Notes under the pieces: generated by a model
Databases searched by the model: none
Seen by the model: the letters and a program-made list of their open reading frames with translations, nothing else
Told to the model about the DNA's origin: nothing
In this document: positions 1 through 8,256 of the stretch, one piece after another
Numbering within the stretch: the stretch's first letter is position 1
How the letters are laid out: each line of letters begins with the position of its first letter
Assembly: GCF_000422905.1 (NCBI RefSeq)
Contig: NZ_AUGY01000059.1
Coordinates: 1-51,986, forward strand
DNA: 51,986 nucleotides
Direction: 5' to 3'
Source of the DNA: Paenibacillus alginolyticus DSM 5050 = NBRC 15375
GTDB lineage: Bacteria > Bacillota > Bacilli > Paenibacillales > NBRC-103111
Translations under genes and position numbers: made by a program

Positions 1-1611
1 TAGATTTCGCACTGTGAATAACTTAGGATGTGCATAACATTATCCACAAGGAAAATGCCAAAAGCATGCAAATTTGGATTATGAATTTGGGTTATGAACC
101 TATAAAGGGTATAGCTTCCCCTCCCAGCAAGGGGTTACAACTTCGTTTCCAGTTGTCGTTTGTCGTCAGGTGATGTGACGGGATCGTTGTAGCATGGTTA
201 TCCACAACGCATTCTTTGCAAAGCCATCCCACAGCTTAAGCGTCCATTGTCTTGCATGCGAAACAAGTATCGCTGGTATGATCCAAAAGACCCTTCTCAT
301 GCGAGAGACTGTGTAACACTTTGCTGCGTCTGGCGCAACCTCGCTTTTAAATCCTTGGTATACGTTGTAAGCAATGAGTTTCAACATGGCATCAGCAGCA
401 TTTGGGTAAAAACCGTCATTGGTGATGGCGTCTAAGGCAAAGCCGTTCTTCGCTTCCTTGATGTAGTTTTCCATCCCGCAATGATGGTTGTAGAAACGCC
501 ATATATCTTCTCCCTCCCAGAGAAGGTTGGTGACGATCCATTCGTATTCCCAGCCATACTCTGGAAAAAGGGCCATTTGATCCTCGTCCACGACTTCTTT
601 GGTACGAACAGCAATGATGAATGCGGCGGGGAATGCTCCAACCGTTCGCTTGGTACTCAAACTCCGTGTATTCGATAATGTGAGTTCCCTCATAAAATCG
701 GCACCATGGTCTGCTGAGCGCCAGTTTGAACAAGGGATTGCTACGTTTCATCTTGATGACATAGCCGATCATCTTCCCTTCAGATGCCGCATACATCTCC
801 TCGCTGCCAAATCCCTTGTCTCCACGGCAATAAAGGGTTTCGATGTTGTCAGGCAGACGGTTCAAAGTATCTTCCAGCATTTCGGGTGTGCCATCTGACG
901 TGTAGGCATTACCGGCACGTAATTCAAAGTTCAAGGCGTTATGGCTGACACCGTCGAAGCAGAGCAGCGGGTGCAAACTTGCTTTCCCATGATCTCTTGG
1001 ATTGTAACCTACAGCGGCTTTTTCTTGGTGACCATAGAGCGTCTCTACGGAAGAATCGAAATCCAGAATAACCGTCTTTTGATTCTTCAGTTGTCGCAAG
1101 TTCACCTGATCATTGACAAGCTTAAGCATCTGAATTTTTTCATCAGAGTCGAAACGATCCAAGTCTCTGTATAAGATCGTCGTGTCGGGTAATTTGCCGC
1201 CCGCAAGACCTAGTTCTCTAGCCAAAAACGTATCCTTCTCCATCTCTTCGAAGTGACAAATGCGTTCCTTTCCAAGCAGTCTTCCTGCAACTTGGGTCAG
1301 GCATATTTGAGGCAACGTATACGTAGCCGTGGGTCCCTTTGAAAACGTAAGCGCATCGGCAAAGTGATTCTCAATCTTCAATTTTTTCATATAGGTTAAC
1401 ACGGGGAGTGCCCCGCCAAATGTTGTGGCATTGGGAAGCGAAAACTCTACATTCATCTCTTTACTTGTGGATACATTTCGTTTAATATTCACCTTATGGG
1501 TGCTCCTCTCAAGGGTCTATGGTGGTCTCGATAACTTCCATTTTCCTTGATCTGGCGCACCTTTTCAACTTCTATTGACAATTTTATTGAGGTTCAACTG
1601 CGAAATCTAGG
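1..1611 (-). mobile_element. IS1380-like insertion sequence, left tip outside window
   Basis: A complete-looking IS whose transposase reads on the minus strand. The first bases TAGATTTCGCA are the exact reverse complement of TGCGAAATCTA at 1599-1609. The right-hand repeat continues two more bases (complement of CCTAGATTTCGCA, ending at 1611), so the window begins about 2 bp inside the element. Family assignment rests on the transposase. The target duplication cannot be tested because the left flank is missing. The right flank runs into a decayed sugar isomerase gene, so the element probably truncated it. Confidence 0.8.
166..1492 (-). pseudogene. IS1380-family transposase, frameshifted
   Basis: DDE-type transposase of the IS1380 family, which would catalyse movement of the surrounding element. 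The N-terminal frame starts at 1492 (MNIKRNVSTS) and carries the region around ILDFDSSVETLYG and the GDKGFG motif. The C-terminal part, with WRFYNHHCGMENYIKE and the closing FAKNALWITMLQ stretch, lies in another frame ending at 166. The switch falls at about 615-635, where IPRRI in one frame should continue as IIAVRTKEV in the other, a single-base indel. The joined product would be about 440 residues, normal for the family. A programmed frameshift is not expected in IS1380, so I read this as an inactive copy, though a sequencing error would look the same. Confidence 0.85.
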
Positions 1612-1640
1612 TTAAAAAACGAATAGAGCAGCGCGGTTTT

Positions 1641-2169
1641 CATATTCACAGTATCAGTTCGCCGATTGGAAAAAGCTACATAACAGAAGATTTTACAGTT
1701 CATTTGAAGGGATTTATGAGGGCTATTGAACTTACCAAATTTTTCGATACTCCCTTTATTCGAATTTTTTCTTTTTATATTCCCAAGGGAGAGAACATAG
1801 GGAAGTACCGCGATGAAGTTATCAAAAGAATCGAACAGCTGACCCGGACCGCCGAACGGGAAGGGATCATACTCATGCTTGAAAATGAGAAGGATCTCTA
1901 TGGAAATAACGGGGAGCGGCTACGCGATATTCTTCAGACGATCAATTCTCCCCATTTACGCTTTGCTCTTGACCCGGCCAATTTTGTCCAATCGATGGTG
2001 CTTCCTATGACAGATGCTTTTCCAGAAGTAGAGCCTTATCTTGCATGGGTACAAATTAAGGACGCTTTAATTAATAGTCGTTCCGGCGGGGGATGGGGAT
2101 GGGGAAGTAAGGAAACTGATTCATGAGCTGAAAAAAAGAAATTACTCCGACTTTATGCCCGAAGGGGCC
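1641..2169 (+). pseudogene. Sugar phosphate isomerase/epimerase remnant
   Basis: Remnant of a xylose-isomerase-like TIM-barrel protein. Recognisable pieces are SSPIGKSYITEDF, then FIRIFSFYIPKGE, the metal-ligand region LMLENEKDLYG, and ALDPANFVQ with WVQIKDAL. The frame is open from the IS border (HIHSISSPIGK at 1641) although the first ATG is at 1704, so the true N-terminus is gone. Near 2078-2086 the frame shifts: VPAGDGDGEVRKLIHELKK continues in another frame than the upstream part. After about 2165 the sequence runs into a different gene (GMC oxidoreductase), so the C-terminus is also replaced. Not expected to be functional. Confidence 0.7.
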
Positions 2170-2171
2170 TC

Positions 2172-2345
2172 GTTGAGTCCAGGTTTTACAACCGCGTTAG
2201 TCTTGACCCCAAGAAAACGGATGAATTTGGAGTGCCTGAGCTGAACGTTCATTTTTCTTACAGCGAAAACGATTACATAGTGATTCGTCAGATGGCCGAA
2301 GATATAAGCCGTGTCGCATCCGCCGATTTCCGGTCGCCAACTTAA
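2172..2345 (+). pseudogene. GMC oxidoreductase fragment
   Basis: The frame reading SRFYNRVSLDPKKTDEFG, then VPELNVHFSYSENDY and VIRQMAEDISRVAS matches the C-terminal substrate-binding part of glucose-methanol-choline (GMC) flavin oxidoreductases. It has no start, lacks the FAD-binding N-terminus and stops at 2345 before the usual C-terminal His/Asn motif region. It is fused directly to the tail of the isomerase remnant, as if a deletion joined two genes. GMC oxidoreductases and sugar isomerases are common neighbours in Paenibacillus. From 2346 to 2597 I see no convincing gene. Confidence 0.55.
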
Positions 2346-2597
2346 TAACGCCATTCTGCTCGGATATAAAGTGGAATAGGTGTTGCGATCGGTATGGGTG
2401 CCGTGTATTGGAAGAGCGGGTTATACGGAAATTGGTGAAGGTAAGGGTACGGTTGATGATCCGGTCCCATTTCCATTACCCATCGGCGGGAAATATATCC
2501 GGTGGGATACCCTCCATAAAACACATAAAGCAAAATTGTCTTAATGAAGTTAAGCAGCATTTAGGTTACCTTATTAAGTAAGAACAATCAATAAGAG

Positions 2598-3272
2598 TTG
2601 GGAGGTTGGCTGGATGTCAGAGAAGAAACCATAAATATTTATCTTGCCGAGGATTCCACAGTTCAGGAGTATACGGCCGATTGGGCTCCACAAGCAGGAT
2701 GGGGGCAATTTATCGCAGAGTATTTCAATTCGGAAGTCCGTTTCCATAACCGGGGAATAGGGGGAAGAAGTTCGAAGACCTTTGTGGAAGAAGGACGTCT
2801 CGAAGCGATTCTCGAGGAAATCGGGCCAGGTGATTACCTGTTTGTGCAAATGGGACATAACGATTCTACCACAAGCAAGCCGGAACGGTATACAGAGCCT
2901 TATACTACTTATAAACACTACTTGAAAATGTATATCGACAACGCGCGCCTTCGAGGGGCCACCCCGATTTTCATCACGCCAATGGCGAGACTTCATTATG
3001 AAGATGGGACATTTATCAACGATTTCCCGGATTACTGTATCGCAATGAAGCTGCTGGCCGAAGAGGAAAAGGTTCAGCTGGTCGATTTGATGACCATAAG
3101 TTTGGAATATTACAGCTCCATAGGGTACGACGAAGCCGTTAATCTGTTCATGATTTCCGTTAACGGTACGGATTGTACGCATTTCACAGACAAGGGTGCG
3201 AGGCGGATCGCCAAGATATTGGCGGAGGCGATTAAAGAATCGGGTGAGGTGATTGTATGTCCAAAATCATGA
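2598..3272 (+). CDS. Rhamnogalacturonan acetylesterase-like SGNH hydrolase (CE12), start doubtful
   Basis: Cytoplasmic SGNH-fold esterase, CE12 type, expected to remove acetyl groups from rhamnogalacturonan oligosaccharides. The blocks run NIYLAEDSTV (nucleophile Ser), then GGRSSKTF, QMGHNDS, and CTHFTDKGA with the catalytic His. No signal peptide. Two oddities: block I reads EDS where the family has GDS, including the paralogues at 24350 and 44065. Also the only start well placed behind the GGAGG at 2601-2605 is ATG 2614, and that frame reads MSEKKP then stop. The long frame needs TTG 2598, which lies upstream of that GGAGG. A single-base indel between 2614 and 2635 would restore M-S-E-K-K-x-INIYLA. 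The 3' end overlaps the next gene by 16 bp. Probably a decaying copy. Confidence 0.72.
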   Translation: MGGWLDVREETINIYLAEDSTVQEYTADWAPQAGWGQFIAEYFNSEVRFHNRGIGGRSSKTFVEEGRLEAILEEIGPGDYLFVQMGHNDSTTSKPERYTEPYTTYKHYLKMYIDNARLRGATPIFITPMARLHYEDGTFINDFPDYCIAMKLLAEEEKVQLVDLMTISLEYYSSIGYDEAVNLFMISVNGTDCTHFTDKGARRIAKILAEAIKESGEVIVCPKS

Positions 3273-4057
3273 TGACTTTCCCGCAAGGAAAACATAAAGT
3301 TTTAACGATGAGTTATGACGATGGCAAAGCTGCAGACATGAGGCTTGTCGAGCTTTTTAACAATTATGGAATAAAGGGAACTTTTCATCTTAATTCAGGT
3401 TTACTCGGCACGGGTGATCGTATATCTGAAGAACAGGTTGCAGACCTTTATCAGAGACACGAAGTGTCAGCGCATACGTCGACACATCCTACCATTGCAA
3501 GGTGTCCTAAAGAGCAAATTATAGAAGAAATGTTTGAAGATAGGAAAAGGCTGGAAAACTTGGTGGGATATACGGTAAGGGGCTTATCTTATCCGAACGG
3601 TTCTTTTAACAAACAAATTAAAGATATGCTGCCTTATCTAGGGGTTGAGTATGCAAGAGCAGTTCAAAGTACGGGACAGTTTTCTATGCCTGATGATTTG
3701 ATGGAGTGGAGGCCTACATGCCATCATAAATCAAACTTGATGAATCTGGCGGAGAGCTTTGTGGGCCTGCATAAAACACAATATGTATACATGATGTATG
3801 TATGGGGTCACAGCTATGAGTTCGATCTCGATAATAATTGGGAAATAATAGAGGGATTCTGCGAATATATCAGCAATAGGCAGGATATATGGTATGCAAC
3901 GAATCTGGAGATCGTAGATTATTTGAACGCTTTTCAGAGTCTTAAGTTCTCGGCTTCATGTCAATTTGTATATAATCCCTCTGCATCATCTGTTTGGCTA
4001 AATGTAGATAATCAGATTATAGAGGTAGAAGGTGGCAGTCAAATCTATTTACCGTAA
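3257..4057 (+). CDS. Polysaccharide deacetylase (CE4 fold)
   Basis: 266-residue NodB-homology protein, predicted metal-dependent deacetylase. Visible motifs are MSYDDGK (motif 1, with the Asp pair), then SAHTSTHP (motif 2, metal-binding His pair), and YPNGSF (motif 3). No signal peptide, so it is probably cytoplasmic and may act on imported acetylated oligosaccharides (inference from context). ATG 3257 follows GAGGTG at about 3244-3249 and overlaps the upstream esterase gene, suggesting translational coupling. A badly eroded paralogue lies at 47008-47407 behind another pectin lyase gene. The exact substrate cannot be read from sequence. Confidence 0.82.
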   Translation: MSKIMMTFPQGKHKVLTMSYDDGKAADMRLVELFNNYGIKGTFHLNSGLLGTGDRISEEQVADLYQRHEVSAHTSTHPTIARCPKEQIIEEMFEDRKRLENLVGYTVRGLSYPNGSFNKQIKDMLPYLGVEYARAVQSTGQFSMPDDLMEWRPTCHHKSNLMNLAESFVGLHKTQYVYMMYVWGHSYEFDLDNNWEIIEGFCEYISNRQDIWYATNLEIVDYLNAFQSLKFSASCQFVYNPSASSVWLNVDNQIIEVEGGSQIYLP

Positions 4058-4070
4058 AGAGGTGCATATC

Positions 4071-6533
4071 GTGTTGGAAACATTGAAACTTCAATTCCTC
4101 GAGCCATCTGATGAGTTCACGCCGATTCCGTTCTGGTTCTGGAACGATGAGCTGTCGAGGGAAGAAATTGTTAGACAAATTCATGATTTTCATGCGAAAG
4201 GTGTATCGGGCTTTGTTCTTCATCCACGTATGGGGCTGCCGCAATCTCAGCCTTACCTGTCGGATGAATTTATGGACTTTGTTGAGGCTGCCGTGAAGGA
4301 AGCCGCACAATTGGGCATGTCGGTCATTTTATATGATGAGGGCATGTATCCTTCAGGGGCGGCCAATGGCTTGGTAGTGAAGCGGAATACGGAATTTGCA
4401 AGCCGTGGATTACGGATGGCGGAGTACCCGTGTACGGGACAAGCTCCTGTGGAAATCAAGTTGACACTATCGCCCGGCGATCGTATTATTTCGGTTCAAG
4501 CTGTCCGTAAAAAATCCGAGAAGGAGATTGAACCGGGGGAATCCTTCCTCATTCTTGACAGCAGCGAAGACGGTGTTCGATTTACGCCGCCCCGGGAAGG
4601 ACAATGGTCAGTATTGGTGTTTATCGATACCTATTCAAAGGGGACAATCCGGGGCATTCATTTCGGTCAGGATGACGGTGAACCCGATGCGCCGATGGCC
4701 GCAGACCTCCTAAATCCGGAAGCAATCCAAACCTTCATTTCACTTACTCACGAGAAGTACTACGAGAAATTAAAGCCTTATTTCGGATCCACCGTCATTG
4801 CCATGTTCACGGACGAGCCGGATCTGTTGGGACGCAGACATGTAAAAGGACTGAAGCCCTGGACAACGGATTTTCTGAACGAATTTCTTGAAGGGGGAAA
4901 CCAACCCGAAGATCTGCCCGTTCTTTGGTTCGATGCCGGTGAGGAAACGGGGAGAATCCGCAGCCTTTATGAGAACTCGGTTTACAGCAGATTGACGAAG
5001 ACTTATTATAAGCAGCTTTATGAGTGGTGTGAGAATCACGGCATTGCCTTGACCGGCCATCCGGCCGCAAGCGACGATATTGGGCTGCTTACCTATTTCC
5101 ATATTCCCGGCCAGGATGTCGTTTGGCGGTTTATCGCACCGGAGGACGATAAATCGTTAACAGAACCTCACAGCACACTTGGAAAATGTTCGGCTGATTC
5201 TGCTCGCCATCGGGGGAGACGGCGTAATTTGAACGAATGCTTTGGCGTTTGCGGCAAAGAAAGCAGCTGGGCGCTCAAGGCCGATGAGATGAAATGGTAT
5301 TTGGACTGGTTGTTTATCAGAGGGGTGAATTTGATTTCCCCTCACGCTTTCTATTATTCGATCCGGGATGAACGGCGCGATGAGCGCCCGCCTGACGTCG
5401 GTCCGAACAATATTTGGTGGCCGGAATATCATCGTTTCTCCAAATATATCAAACGAATGAGCTGGTTGATGACGGATAGCTTGAACATTACGGACGTCGC
5501 GGTATTGGCCCAGGAGTCCCGTCTTCCTTGGAAGTCTGTTAAGCCATTTTACGAGAATCAGGTAGAGTTCAACTACCTCGAAGAAGAAATTCTCCGAACG
5601 ACGTGTGAGCTGCAGGACGGTACAATTCGAATTGCTGGGCAGAAGTATAGAGCTGTATTGGTCGAGAACGGCAGTTTATTCAGTCCGGAGACCTGGAATG
5701 TGCTCCGTGAGTTTGTCCGGCAGGGTGGGATTGTGATTGAAGTGGACGACAATGAGACCGGGACAATTTCAAATGAAGAAATTGGTCAGCGGCGGGTTGG
5801 TGCCGTGAAGGAAATTCCGGAGCTGCTTGAGGGCTTGCTCGGCAAGGATCCCAGACTCGTCCCTTCCAGTGATTCGATCCGGATTAGCCATGTTACGAAG
5901 GCTGGCATTCATTTTTACGTAGTAGTGAATGAAGGGGAAGACGCTTACGAAGGCGAACTGCAAATTAATGTATGCGGAAAAACGGAAATGTGGCATCCTT
6001 GGACAGGAGCTGTTGAAAACGTGCCGGTCAGCCGTAAGAAGGACGGAGCGGAAATAAGCTTCCAAATTCAGCGCCGGGAATGCTTGCTTATCGTCGTCGA
6101 TCCGCAGCAGGAGGCTGTGCCGGTTTCCGAACCTTCATTTGAGCTTGTGGACACGATCGATTTGTCGGATGGCTGGCGTCTTCAGGAAGGGAATGAAGTT
6201 CAAACCCTCTCTTCCTGGACGGAATGGGAAGGAATGGAGCATTTCTCAGGGACCATCATTTATGAAAGAAGCTTTCGCTTGGAGCAAGCGGGGGCATATA
6301 GCAAAATCCTGCTTAACCTAGGGGAAGCGCACGAATTGGTCCGGTTATGGGTGAATTGCAAAGAGGCGGGCGTGCAAATGTGGAGCCCCTATGTTTTCTC
6401 CATTGAAGATGAACTGCTTTCGGGAGAAAATGTGTTCCGCATTTCGGTTACAAACAGTTTGGCCAACCGATACGATCAAAAGTCTTTGCCGTCCGGTTTA
6501 ATCGGACCCGTTCAGCTATTGTGCTACAACTAA
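4071..6533 (+). CDS. GH106/GH2-like glycosidase (alpha-L-rhamnosidase-like)
   Basis: About 820 residues, no signal peptide. The N-terminal half is a TIM-barrel-like region starting TPIPFWFWNDELSREEI, with GFVLHPRMGLP, LYDEGMYPSG and AMFTDEPDLLG, whose Glu is a candidate catalytic residue. The C-terminal roughly 120 residues (FSGTIIYERSF, ILLNLGEAHELVRLWVN, YVFSIEDELLSGEN) form a GH2-like sugar-binding jelly roll. This arrangement is typical of GH106-type rhamnosidases and relatives, and removal of rhamnose from rhamnogalacturonan products fits the context. GTG 4071 is preferred because AAAGAGGTG lies at about 4056-4064; the same frame is open from 4032 but that would overlap the deacetylase. 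Last gene of a three-gene run, followed by a palindromic terminator. Confidence 0.72.
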   Translation: MLETLKLQFLEPSDEFTPIPFWFWNDELSREEIVRQIHDFHAKGVSGFVLHPRMGLPQSQPYLSDEFMDFVEAAVKEAAQLGMSVILYDEGMYPSGAANGLVVKRNTEFASRGLRMAEYPCTGQAPVEIKLTLSPGDRIISVQAVRKKSEKEIEPGESFLILDSSEDGVRFTPPREGQWSVLVFIDTYSKGTIRGIHFGQDDGEPDAPMAADLLNPEAIQTFISLTHEKYYEKLKPYFGSTVIAMFTDEPDLLGRRHVKGLKPWTTDFLNEFLEGGNQPEDLPVLWFDAGEETGRIRSLYENSVYSRLTKTYYKQLYEWCENHGIALTGHPAASDDIGLLTYFHIPGQDVVWRFIAPEDDKSLTEPHSTLGKCSADSARHRGRRRNLNECFGVCGKESSWALKADEMKWYLDWLFIRGVNLISPHAFYYSIRDERRDERPPDVGPNNIWWPEYHRFSKYIKRMSWLMTDSLNITDVAVLAQESRLPWKSVKPFYENQVEFNYLEEEILRTTCELQDGTIRIAGQKYRAVLVENGSLFSPETWNVLREFVRQGGIVIEVDDNETGTISNEEIGQRRVGAVKEIPELLEGLLGKDPRLVPSSDSIRISHVTKAGIHFYVVVNEGEDAYEGELQINVCGKTEMWHPWTGAVENVPVSRKKDGAEISFQIQRRECLLIVVDPQQEAVPVSEPSFELVDTIDLSDGWRLQEGNEVQTLSSWTEWEGMEHFSGTIIYERSFRLEQAGAYSKILLNLGEAHELVRLWVNCKEAGVQMWSPYVFSIEDELLSGENVFRISVTNSLANRYDQKSLPSGLIGPVQLLCYN

Positions 6534-6678
6534 GTAGGAACTTAACAAATGTGAGTAGTGAATGAAAAAATTCGGCTTGCAATAATCCATACAAAATGGA
6601 AATGTATTTAAAAGAATATCGTGCTGCCAATTAATGATTATTGAAGGTTAACCAGGTTTTGTGTTGACCTTCGTATGA

Positions 6679-6710
6679 ATAGGACAACCAGAGATCTCTG
6701 GTTGTCCTAT
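6679..6710. terminator. 32-bp perfect palindrome, bidirectional terminator candidate
   Basis: ATAGGACAACCAGAGA is followed immediately by its exact reverse complement. It sits between the end of the plus-strand glycosidase gene and the minus-strand aldo/keto reductase remnant, with short T/A runs at the base on both sides. Confidence 0.6.
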
Positions 6711-6809
6711 TTGTGCGCTTGGGAGTGCATTGAATAAGGGGTGAAAGTCTTCAGCACGGGTTTTCTTACACGCGATTCGTTTCTTTCCATGCGGACGGAT
6801 GATCGTCGC

Positions 6810-7065
6810 TTACAAAATCAAATTCCGCAGCTTAGCGTTGGCTTGTACCTGCTCAGGGCTTTTGCAGCCGGGGATTACGCTTGTAACAGCCTGATGCTTG
6901 AGGCACCAGGCGAGCGCCCATTCCGCCATATTGACGCCGGCCGGCAATTCATTGTTCGCGATTTCCTGCATTCTTTGCAACTTGATGGCAATAATCGGTG
7001 AGGTGACGGCCGAATGAGACAATACCCAGGCCAAGGCAACAACGTCTTCTTTCTCGGCTTAGGGA
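6810..7065 (-). pseudogene. Aldo/keto reductase remnant (two fused C-terminal pieces)
   Basis: On the minus strand the frame reads KEDVVALAWVLSHSAVTSPI and then LQRMQEIANNELPAGVNMAE, ALAWCLKHQAVTSVIPGCKS, PEQVQANAKL. Both halves correspond to the same C-terminal region of aldo/keto reductases (the ALAWxLxxxAVTSxIPG segment that helps bind NADPH). The remnant therefore looks like two different reductase genes joined inside that conserved segment by deletion. No start or catalytic tetrad remains. Confidence 0.7.
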
Positions 7066-7080
7066 TGGATGATTAAGTGA

Positions 7081-8232
7081 TTACCCCTCGTAATTCGGCA
7101 ATTGATCGACATCAACGGGAATATCGACCAGATAGAGATTTCCGTACCCGTTCATATCGCTTGTAAACAACAACCTTCTGCCGTCCGGACTAAAGCGGGG
7201 ATGAGCGTGAACCTTTTGCGAATGAAAGCTGCATCGATGCTCGCATAACACTTTGGGTGCGCTTAAAACGCCATTTACACGTTTCCAGTAGATCATAAGC
7301 GTTAATGGAGAACGCCCGTCCACGATAACCTGGGAGAAATCGTCCGAATGCGCGTGCCAATTGCGAAAGGAAAACTCTACTTCTTCCATTTCCGTGTTAT
7401 CGTGCTTGATCCTGCCCCAGAAGCCCGTTCCGTCTTCGCGAAACCCATGGTAGCCCAAATTCTCCCCGTCGGCGAGCCAATATTCATGTCCAACTTTCTC
7501 CAGCGGCTGTGTACGTTCCCGGATTTTCCATGTCGCGCCGTTTCGCAGGTCGCATCCCCAGATGCGGTGGTCGACCAAGTTCCACGGACCTTCATGGCAA
7601 AACGTAATCAAATGCGGAAGGGCAGGTGAAGCGTTGATATGCCCGATCCAGCTGCGGTCTTGGTGCACGGCTTCGGCAGCAGCCTCGGTCACCGATATTT
7701 TAATGATTTGGCAGAGGGGACCCGCTTCCATCACTTCACGATGACCGACATACCCGTTGCCGAGATCGATGCGGATCCGCTGGGAAAGGTTTTCGGAAAT
7801 CGCAGTCACGATATATTTCCCATCGGCGGTACAGCTTAATTGTCCGGTATGGAAGCCTTCGGGGCATTCGTATAGAAACCGTTCCTGCAAAGTTCGTAAA
7901 TCAAGTTCTACGACCTGGTTTTGATTTTTAAAATAGGCCTTGGTTTCTTCCGGGTTCAGACAAGCGCTTAAATCGTCCGTTGGCGATCTCAAATCGGTGA
8001 GCTGCGTCATTTCGCCGGTGCTCATATCCATACTGTATAAGTTTGCCTGGTTTCCCCGATCGGAGATCAAGAGCAGCCGGTTATTGTTCTCGTACCATCC
8101 GTTCTCGGTAAAATATAAATGGTGACTATGCGTTTTGTATTGGGTTAACTGACGAACGGGTACACCGGTCACCGGGTCGTGATAGCTTTTCCATTCCGAT
8201 GGCCAAACCGTTCCCTTTGAACCTATTTCCAC
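7081..8232 (-). CDS. ogl: Oligogalacturonate lyase (PL22)
   Basis: 383 residues, close to the usual size of about 388. Seven-bladed beta-propeller lyase that splits short, often unsaturated, galacturonides in the cytoplasm. Family features are TWPSEW-like VWPSEW near the N-terminus, QLTQYKTHSHHLYFT, and FCHEGPW. The expected Mn ligands are present in NWHAHSDD and in QKVHAHPRFSPDG, followed by FTSDMNGYGNLYLVD at the end. The frame is open from TTG 8241, but GGAGG at 8243-8247 is only 1 nt from it; GTG 8232, 10 nt away, is the better start. It lies 24 bp (from this start) after the solute-binding gene and is probably cotranscribed. Paralogue at 45780 and 3' remnant at 24253. Confidence 0.88.
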   Translation of the reverse strand: MEIGSKGTVWPSEWKSYHDPVTGVPVRQLTQYKTHSHHLYFTENGWYENNNRLLLISDRGNQANLYSMDMSTGEMTQLTDLRSPTDDLSACLNPEETKAYFKNQNQVVELDLRTLQERFLYECPEGFHTGQLSCTADGKYIVTAISENLSQRIRIDLGNGYVGHREVMEAGPLCQIIKISVTEAAAEAVHQDRSWIGHINASPALPHLITFCHEGPWNLVDHRIWGCDLRNGATWKIRERTQPLEKVGHEYWLADGENLGYHGFREDGTGFWGRIKHDNTEMEEVEFSFRNWHAHSDDFSQVIVDGRSPLTLMIYWKRVNGVLSAPKVLCEHRCSFHSQKVHAHPRFSPDGRRLLFTSDMNGYGNLYLVDIPVDVDQLPNYEG

Positions 8233-8256
8233 GTGCACCAAGCCTCCTTTAAGTCG

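Noticed and set aside
166..693. Separate 175-aa gene on the minus strand
   Set aside because: It is the C-terminal half of the frameshifted IS1380 transposase, not an independent gene.
2342..2560. 72-codon minus-strand frame rich in Pro and Tyr
   Set aside because: Looks like a small coat-like protein, but no RBS and no family I recognise; composition alone is not enough.
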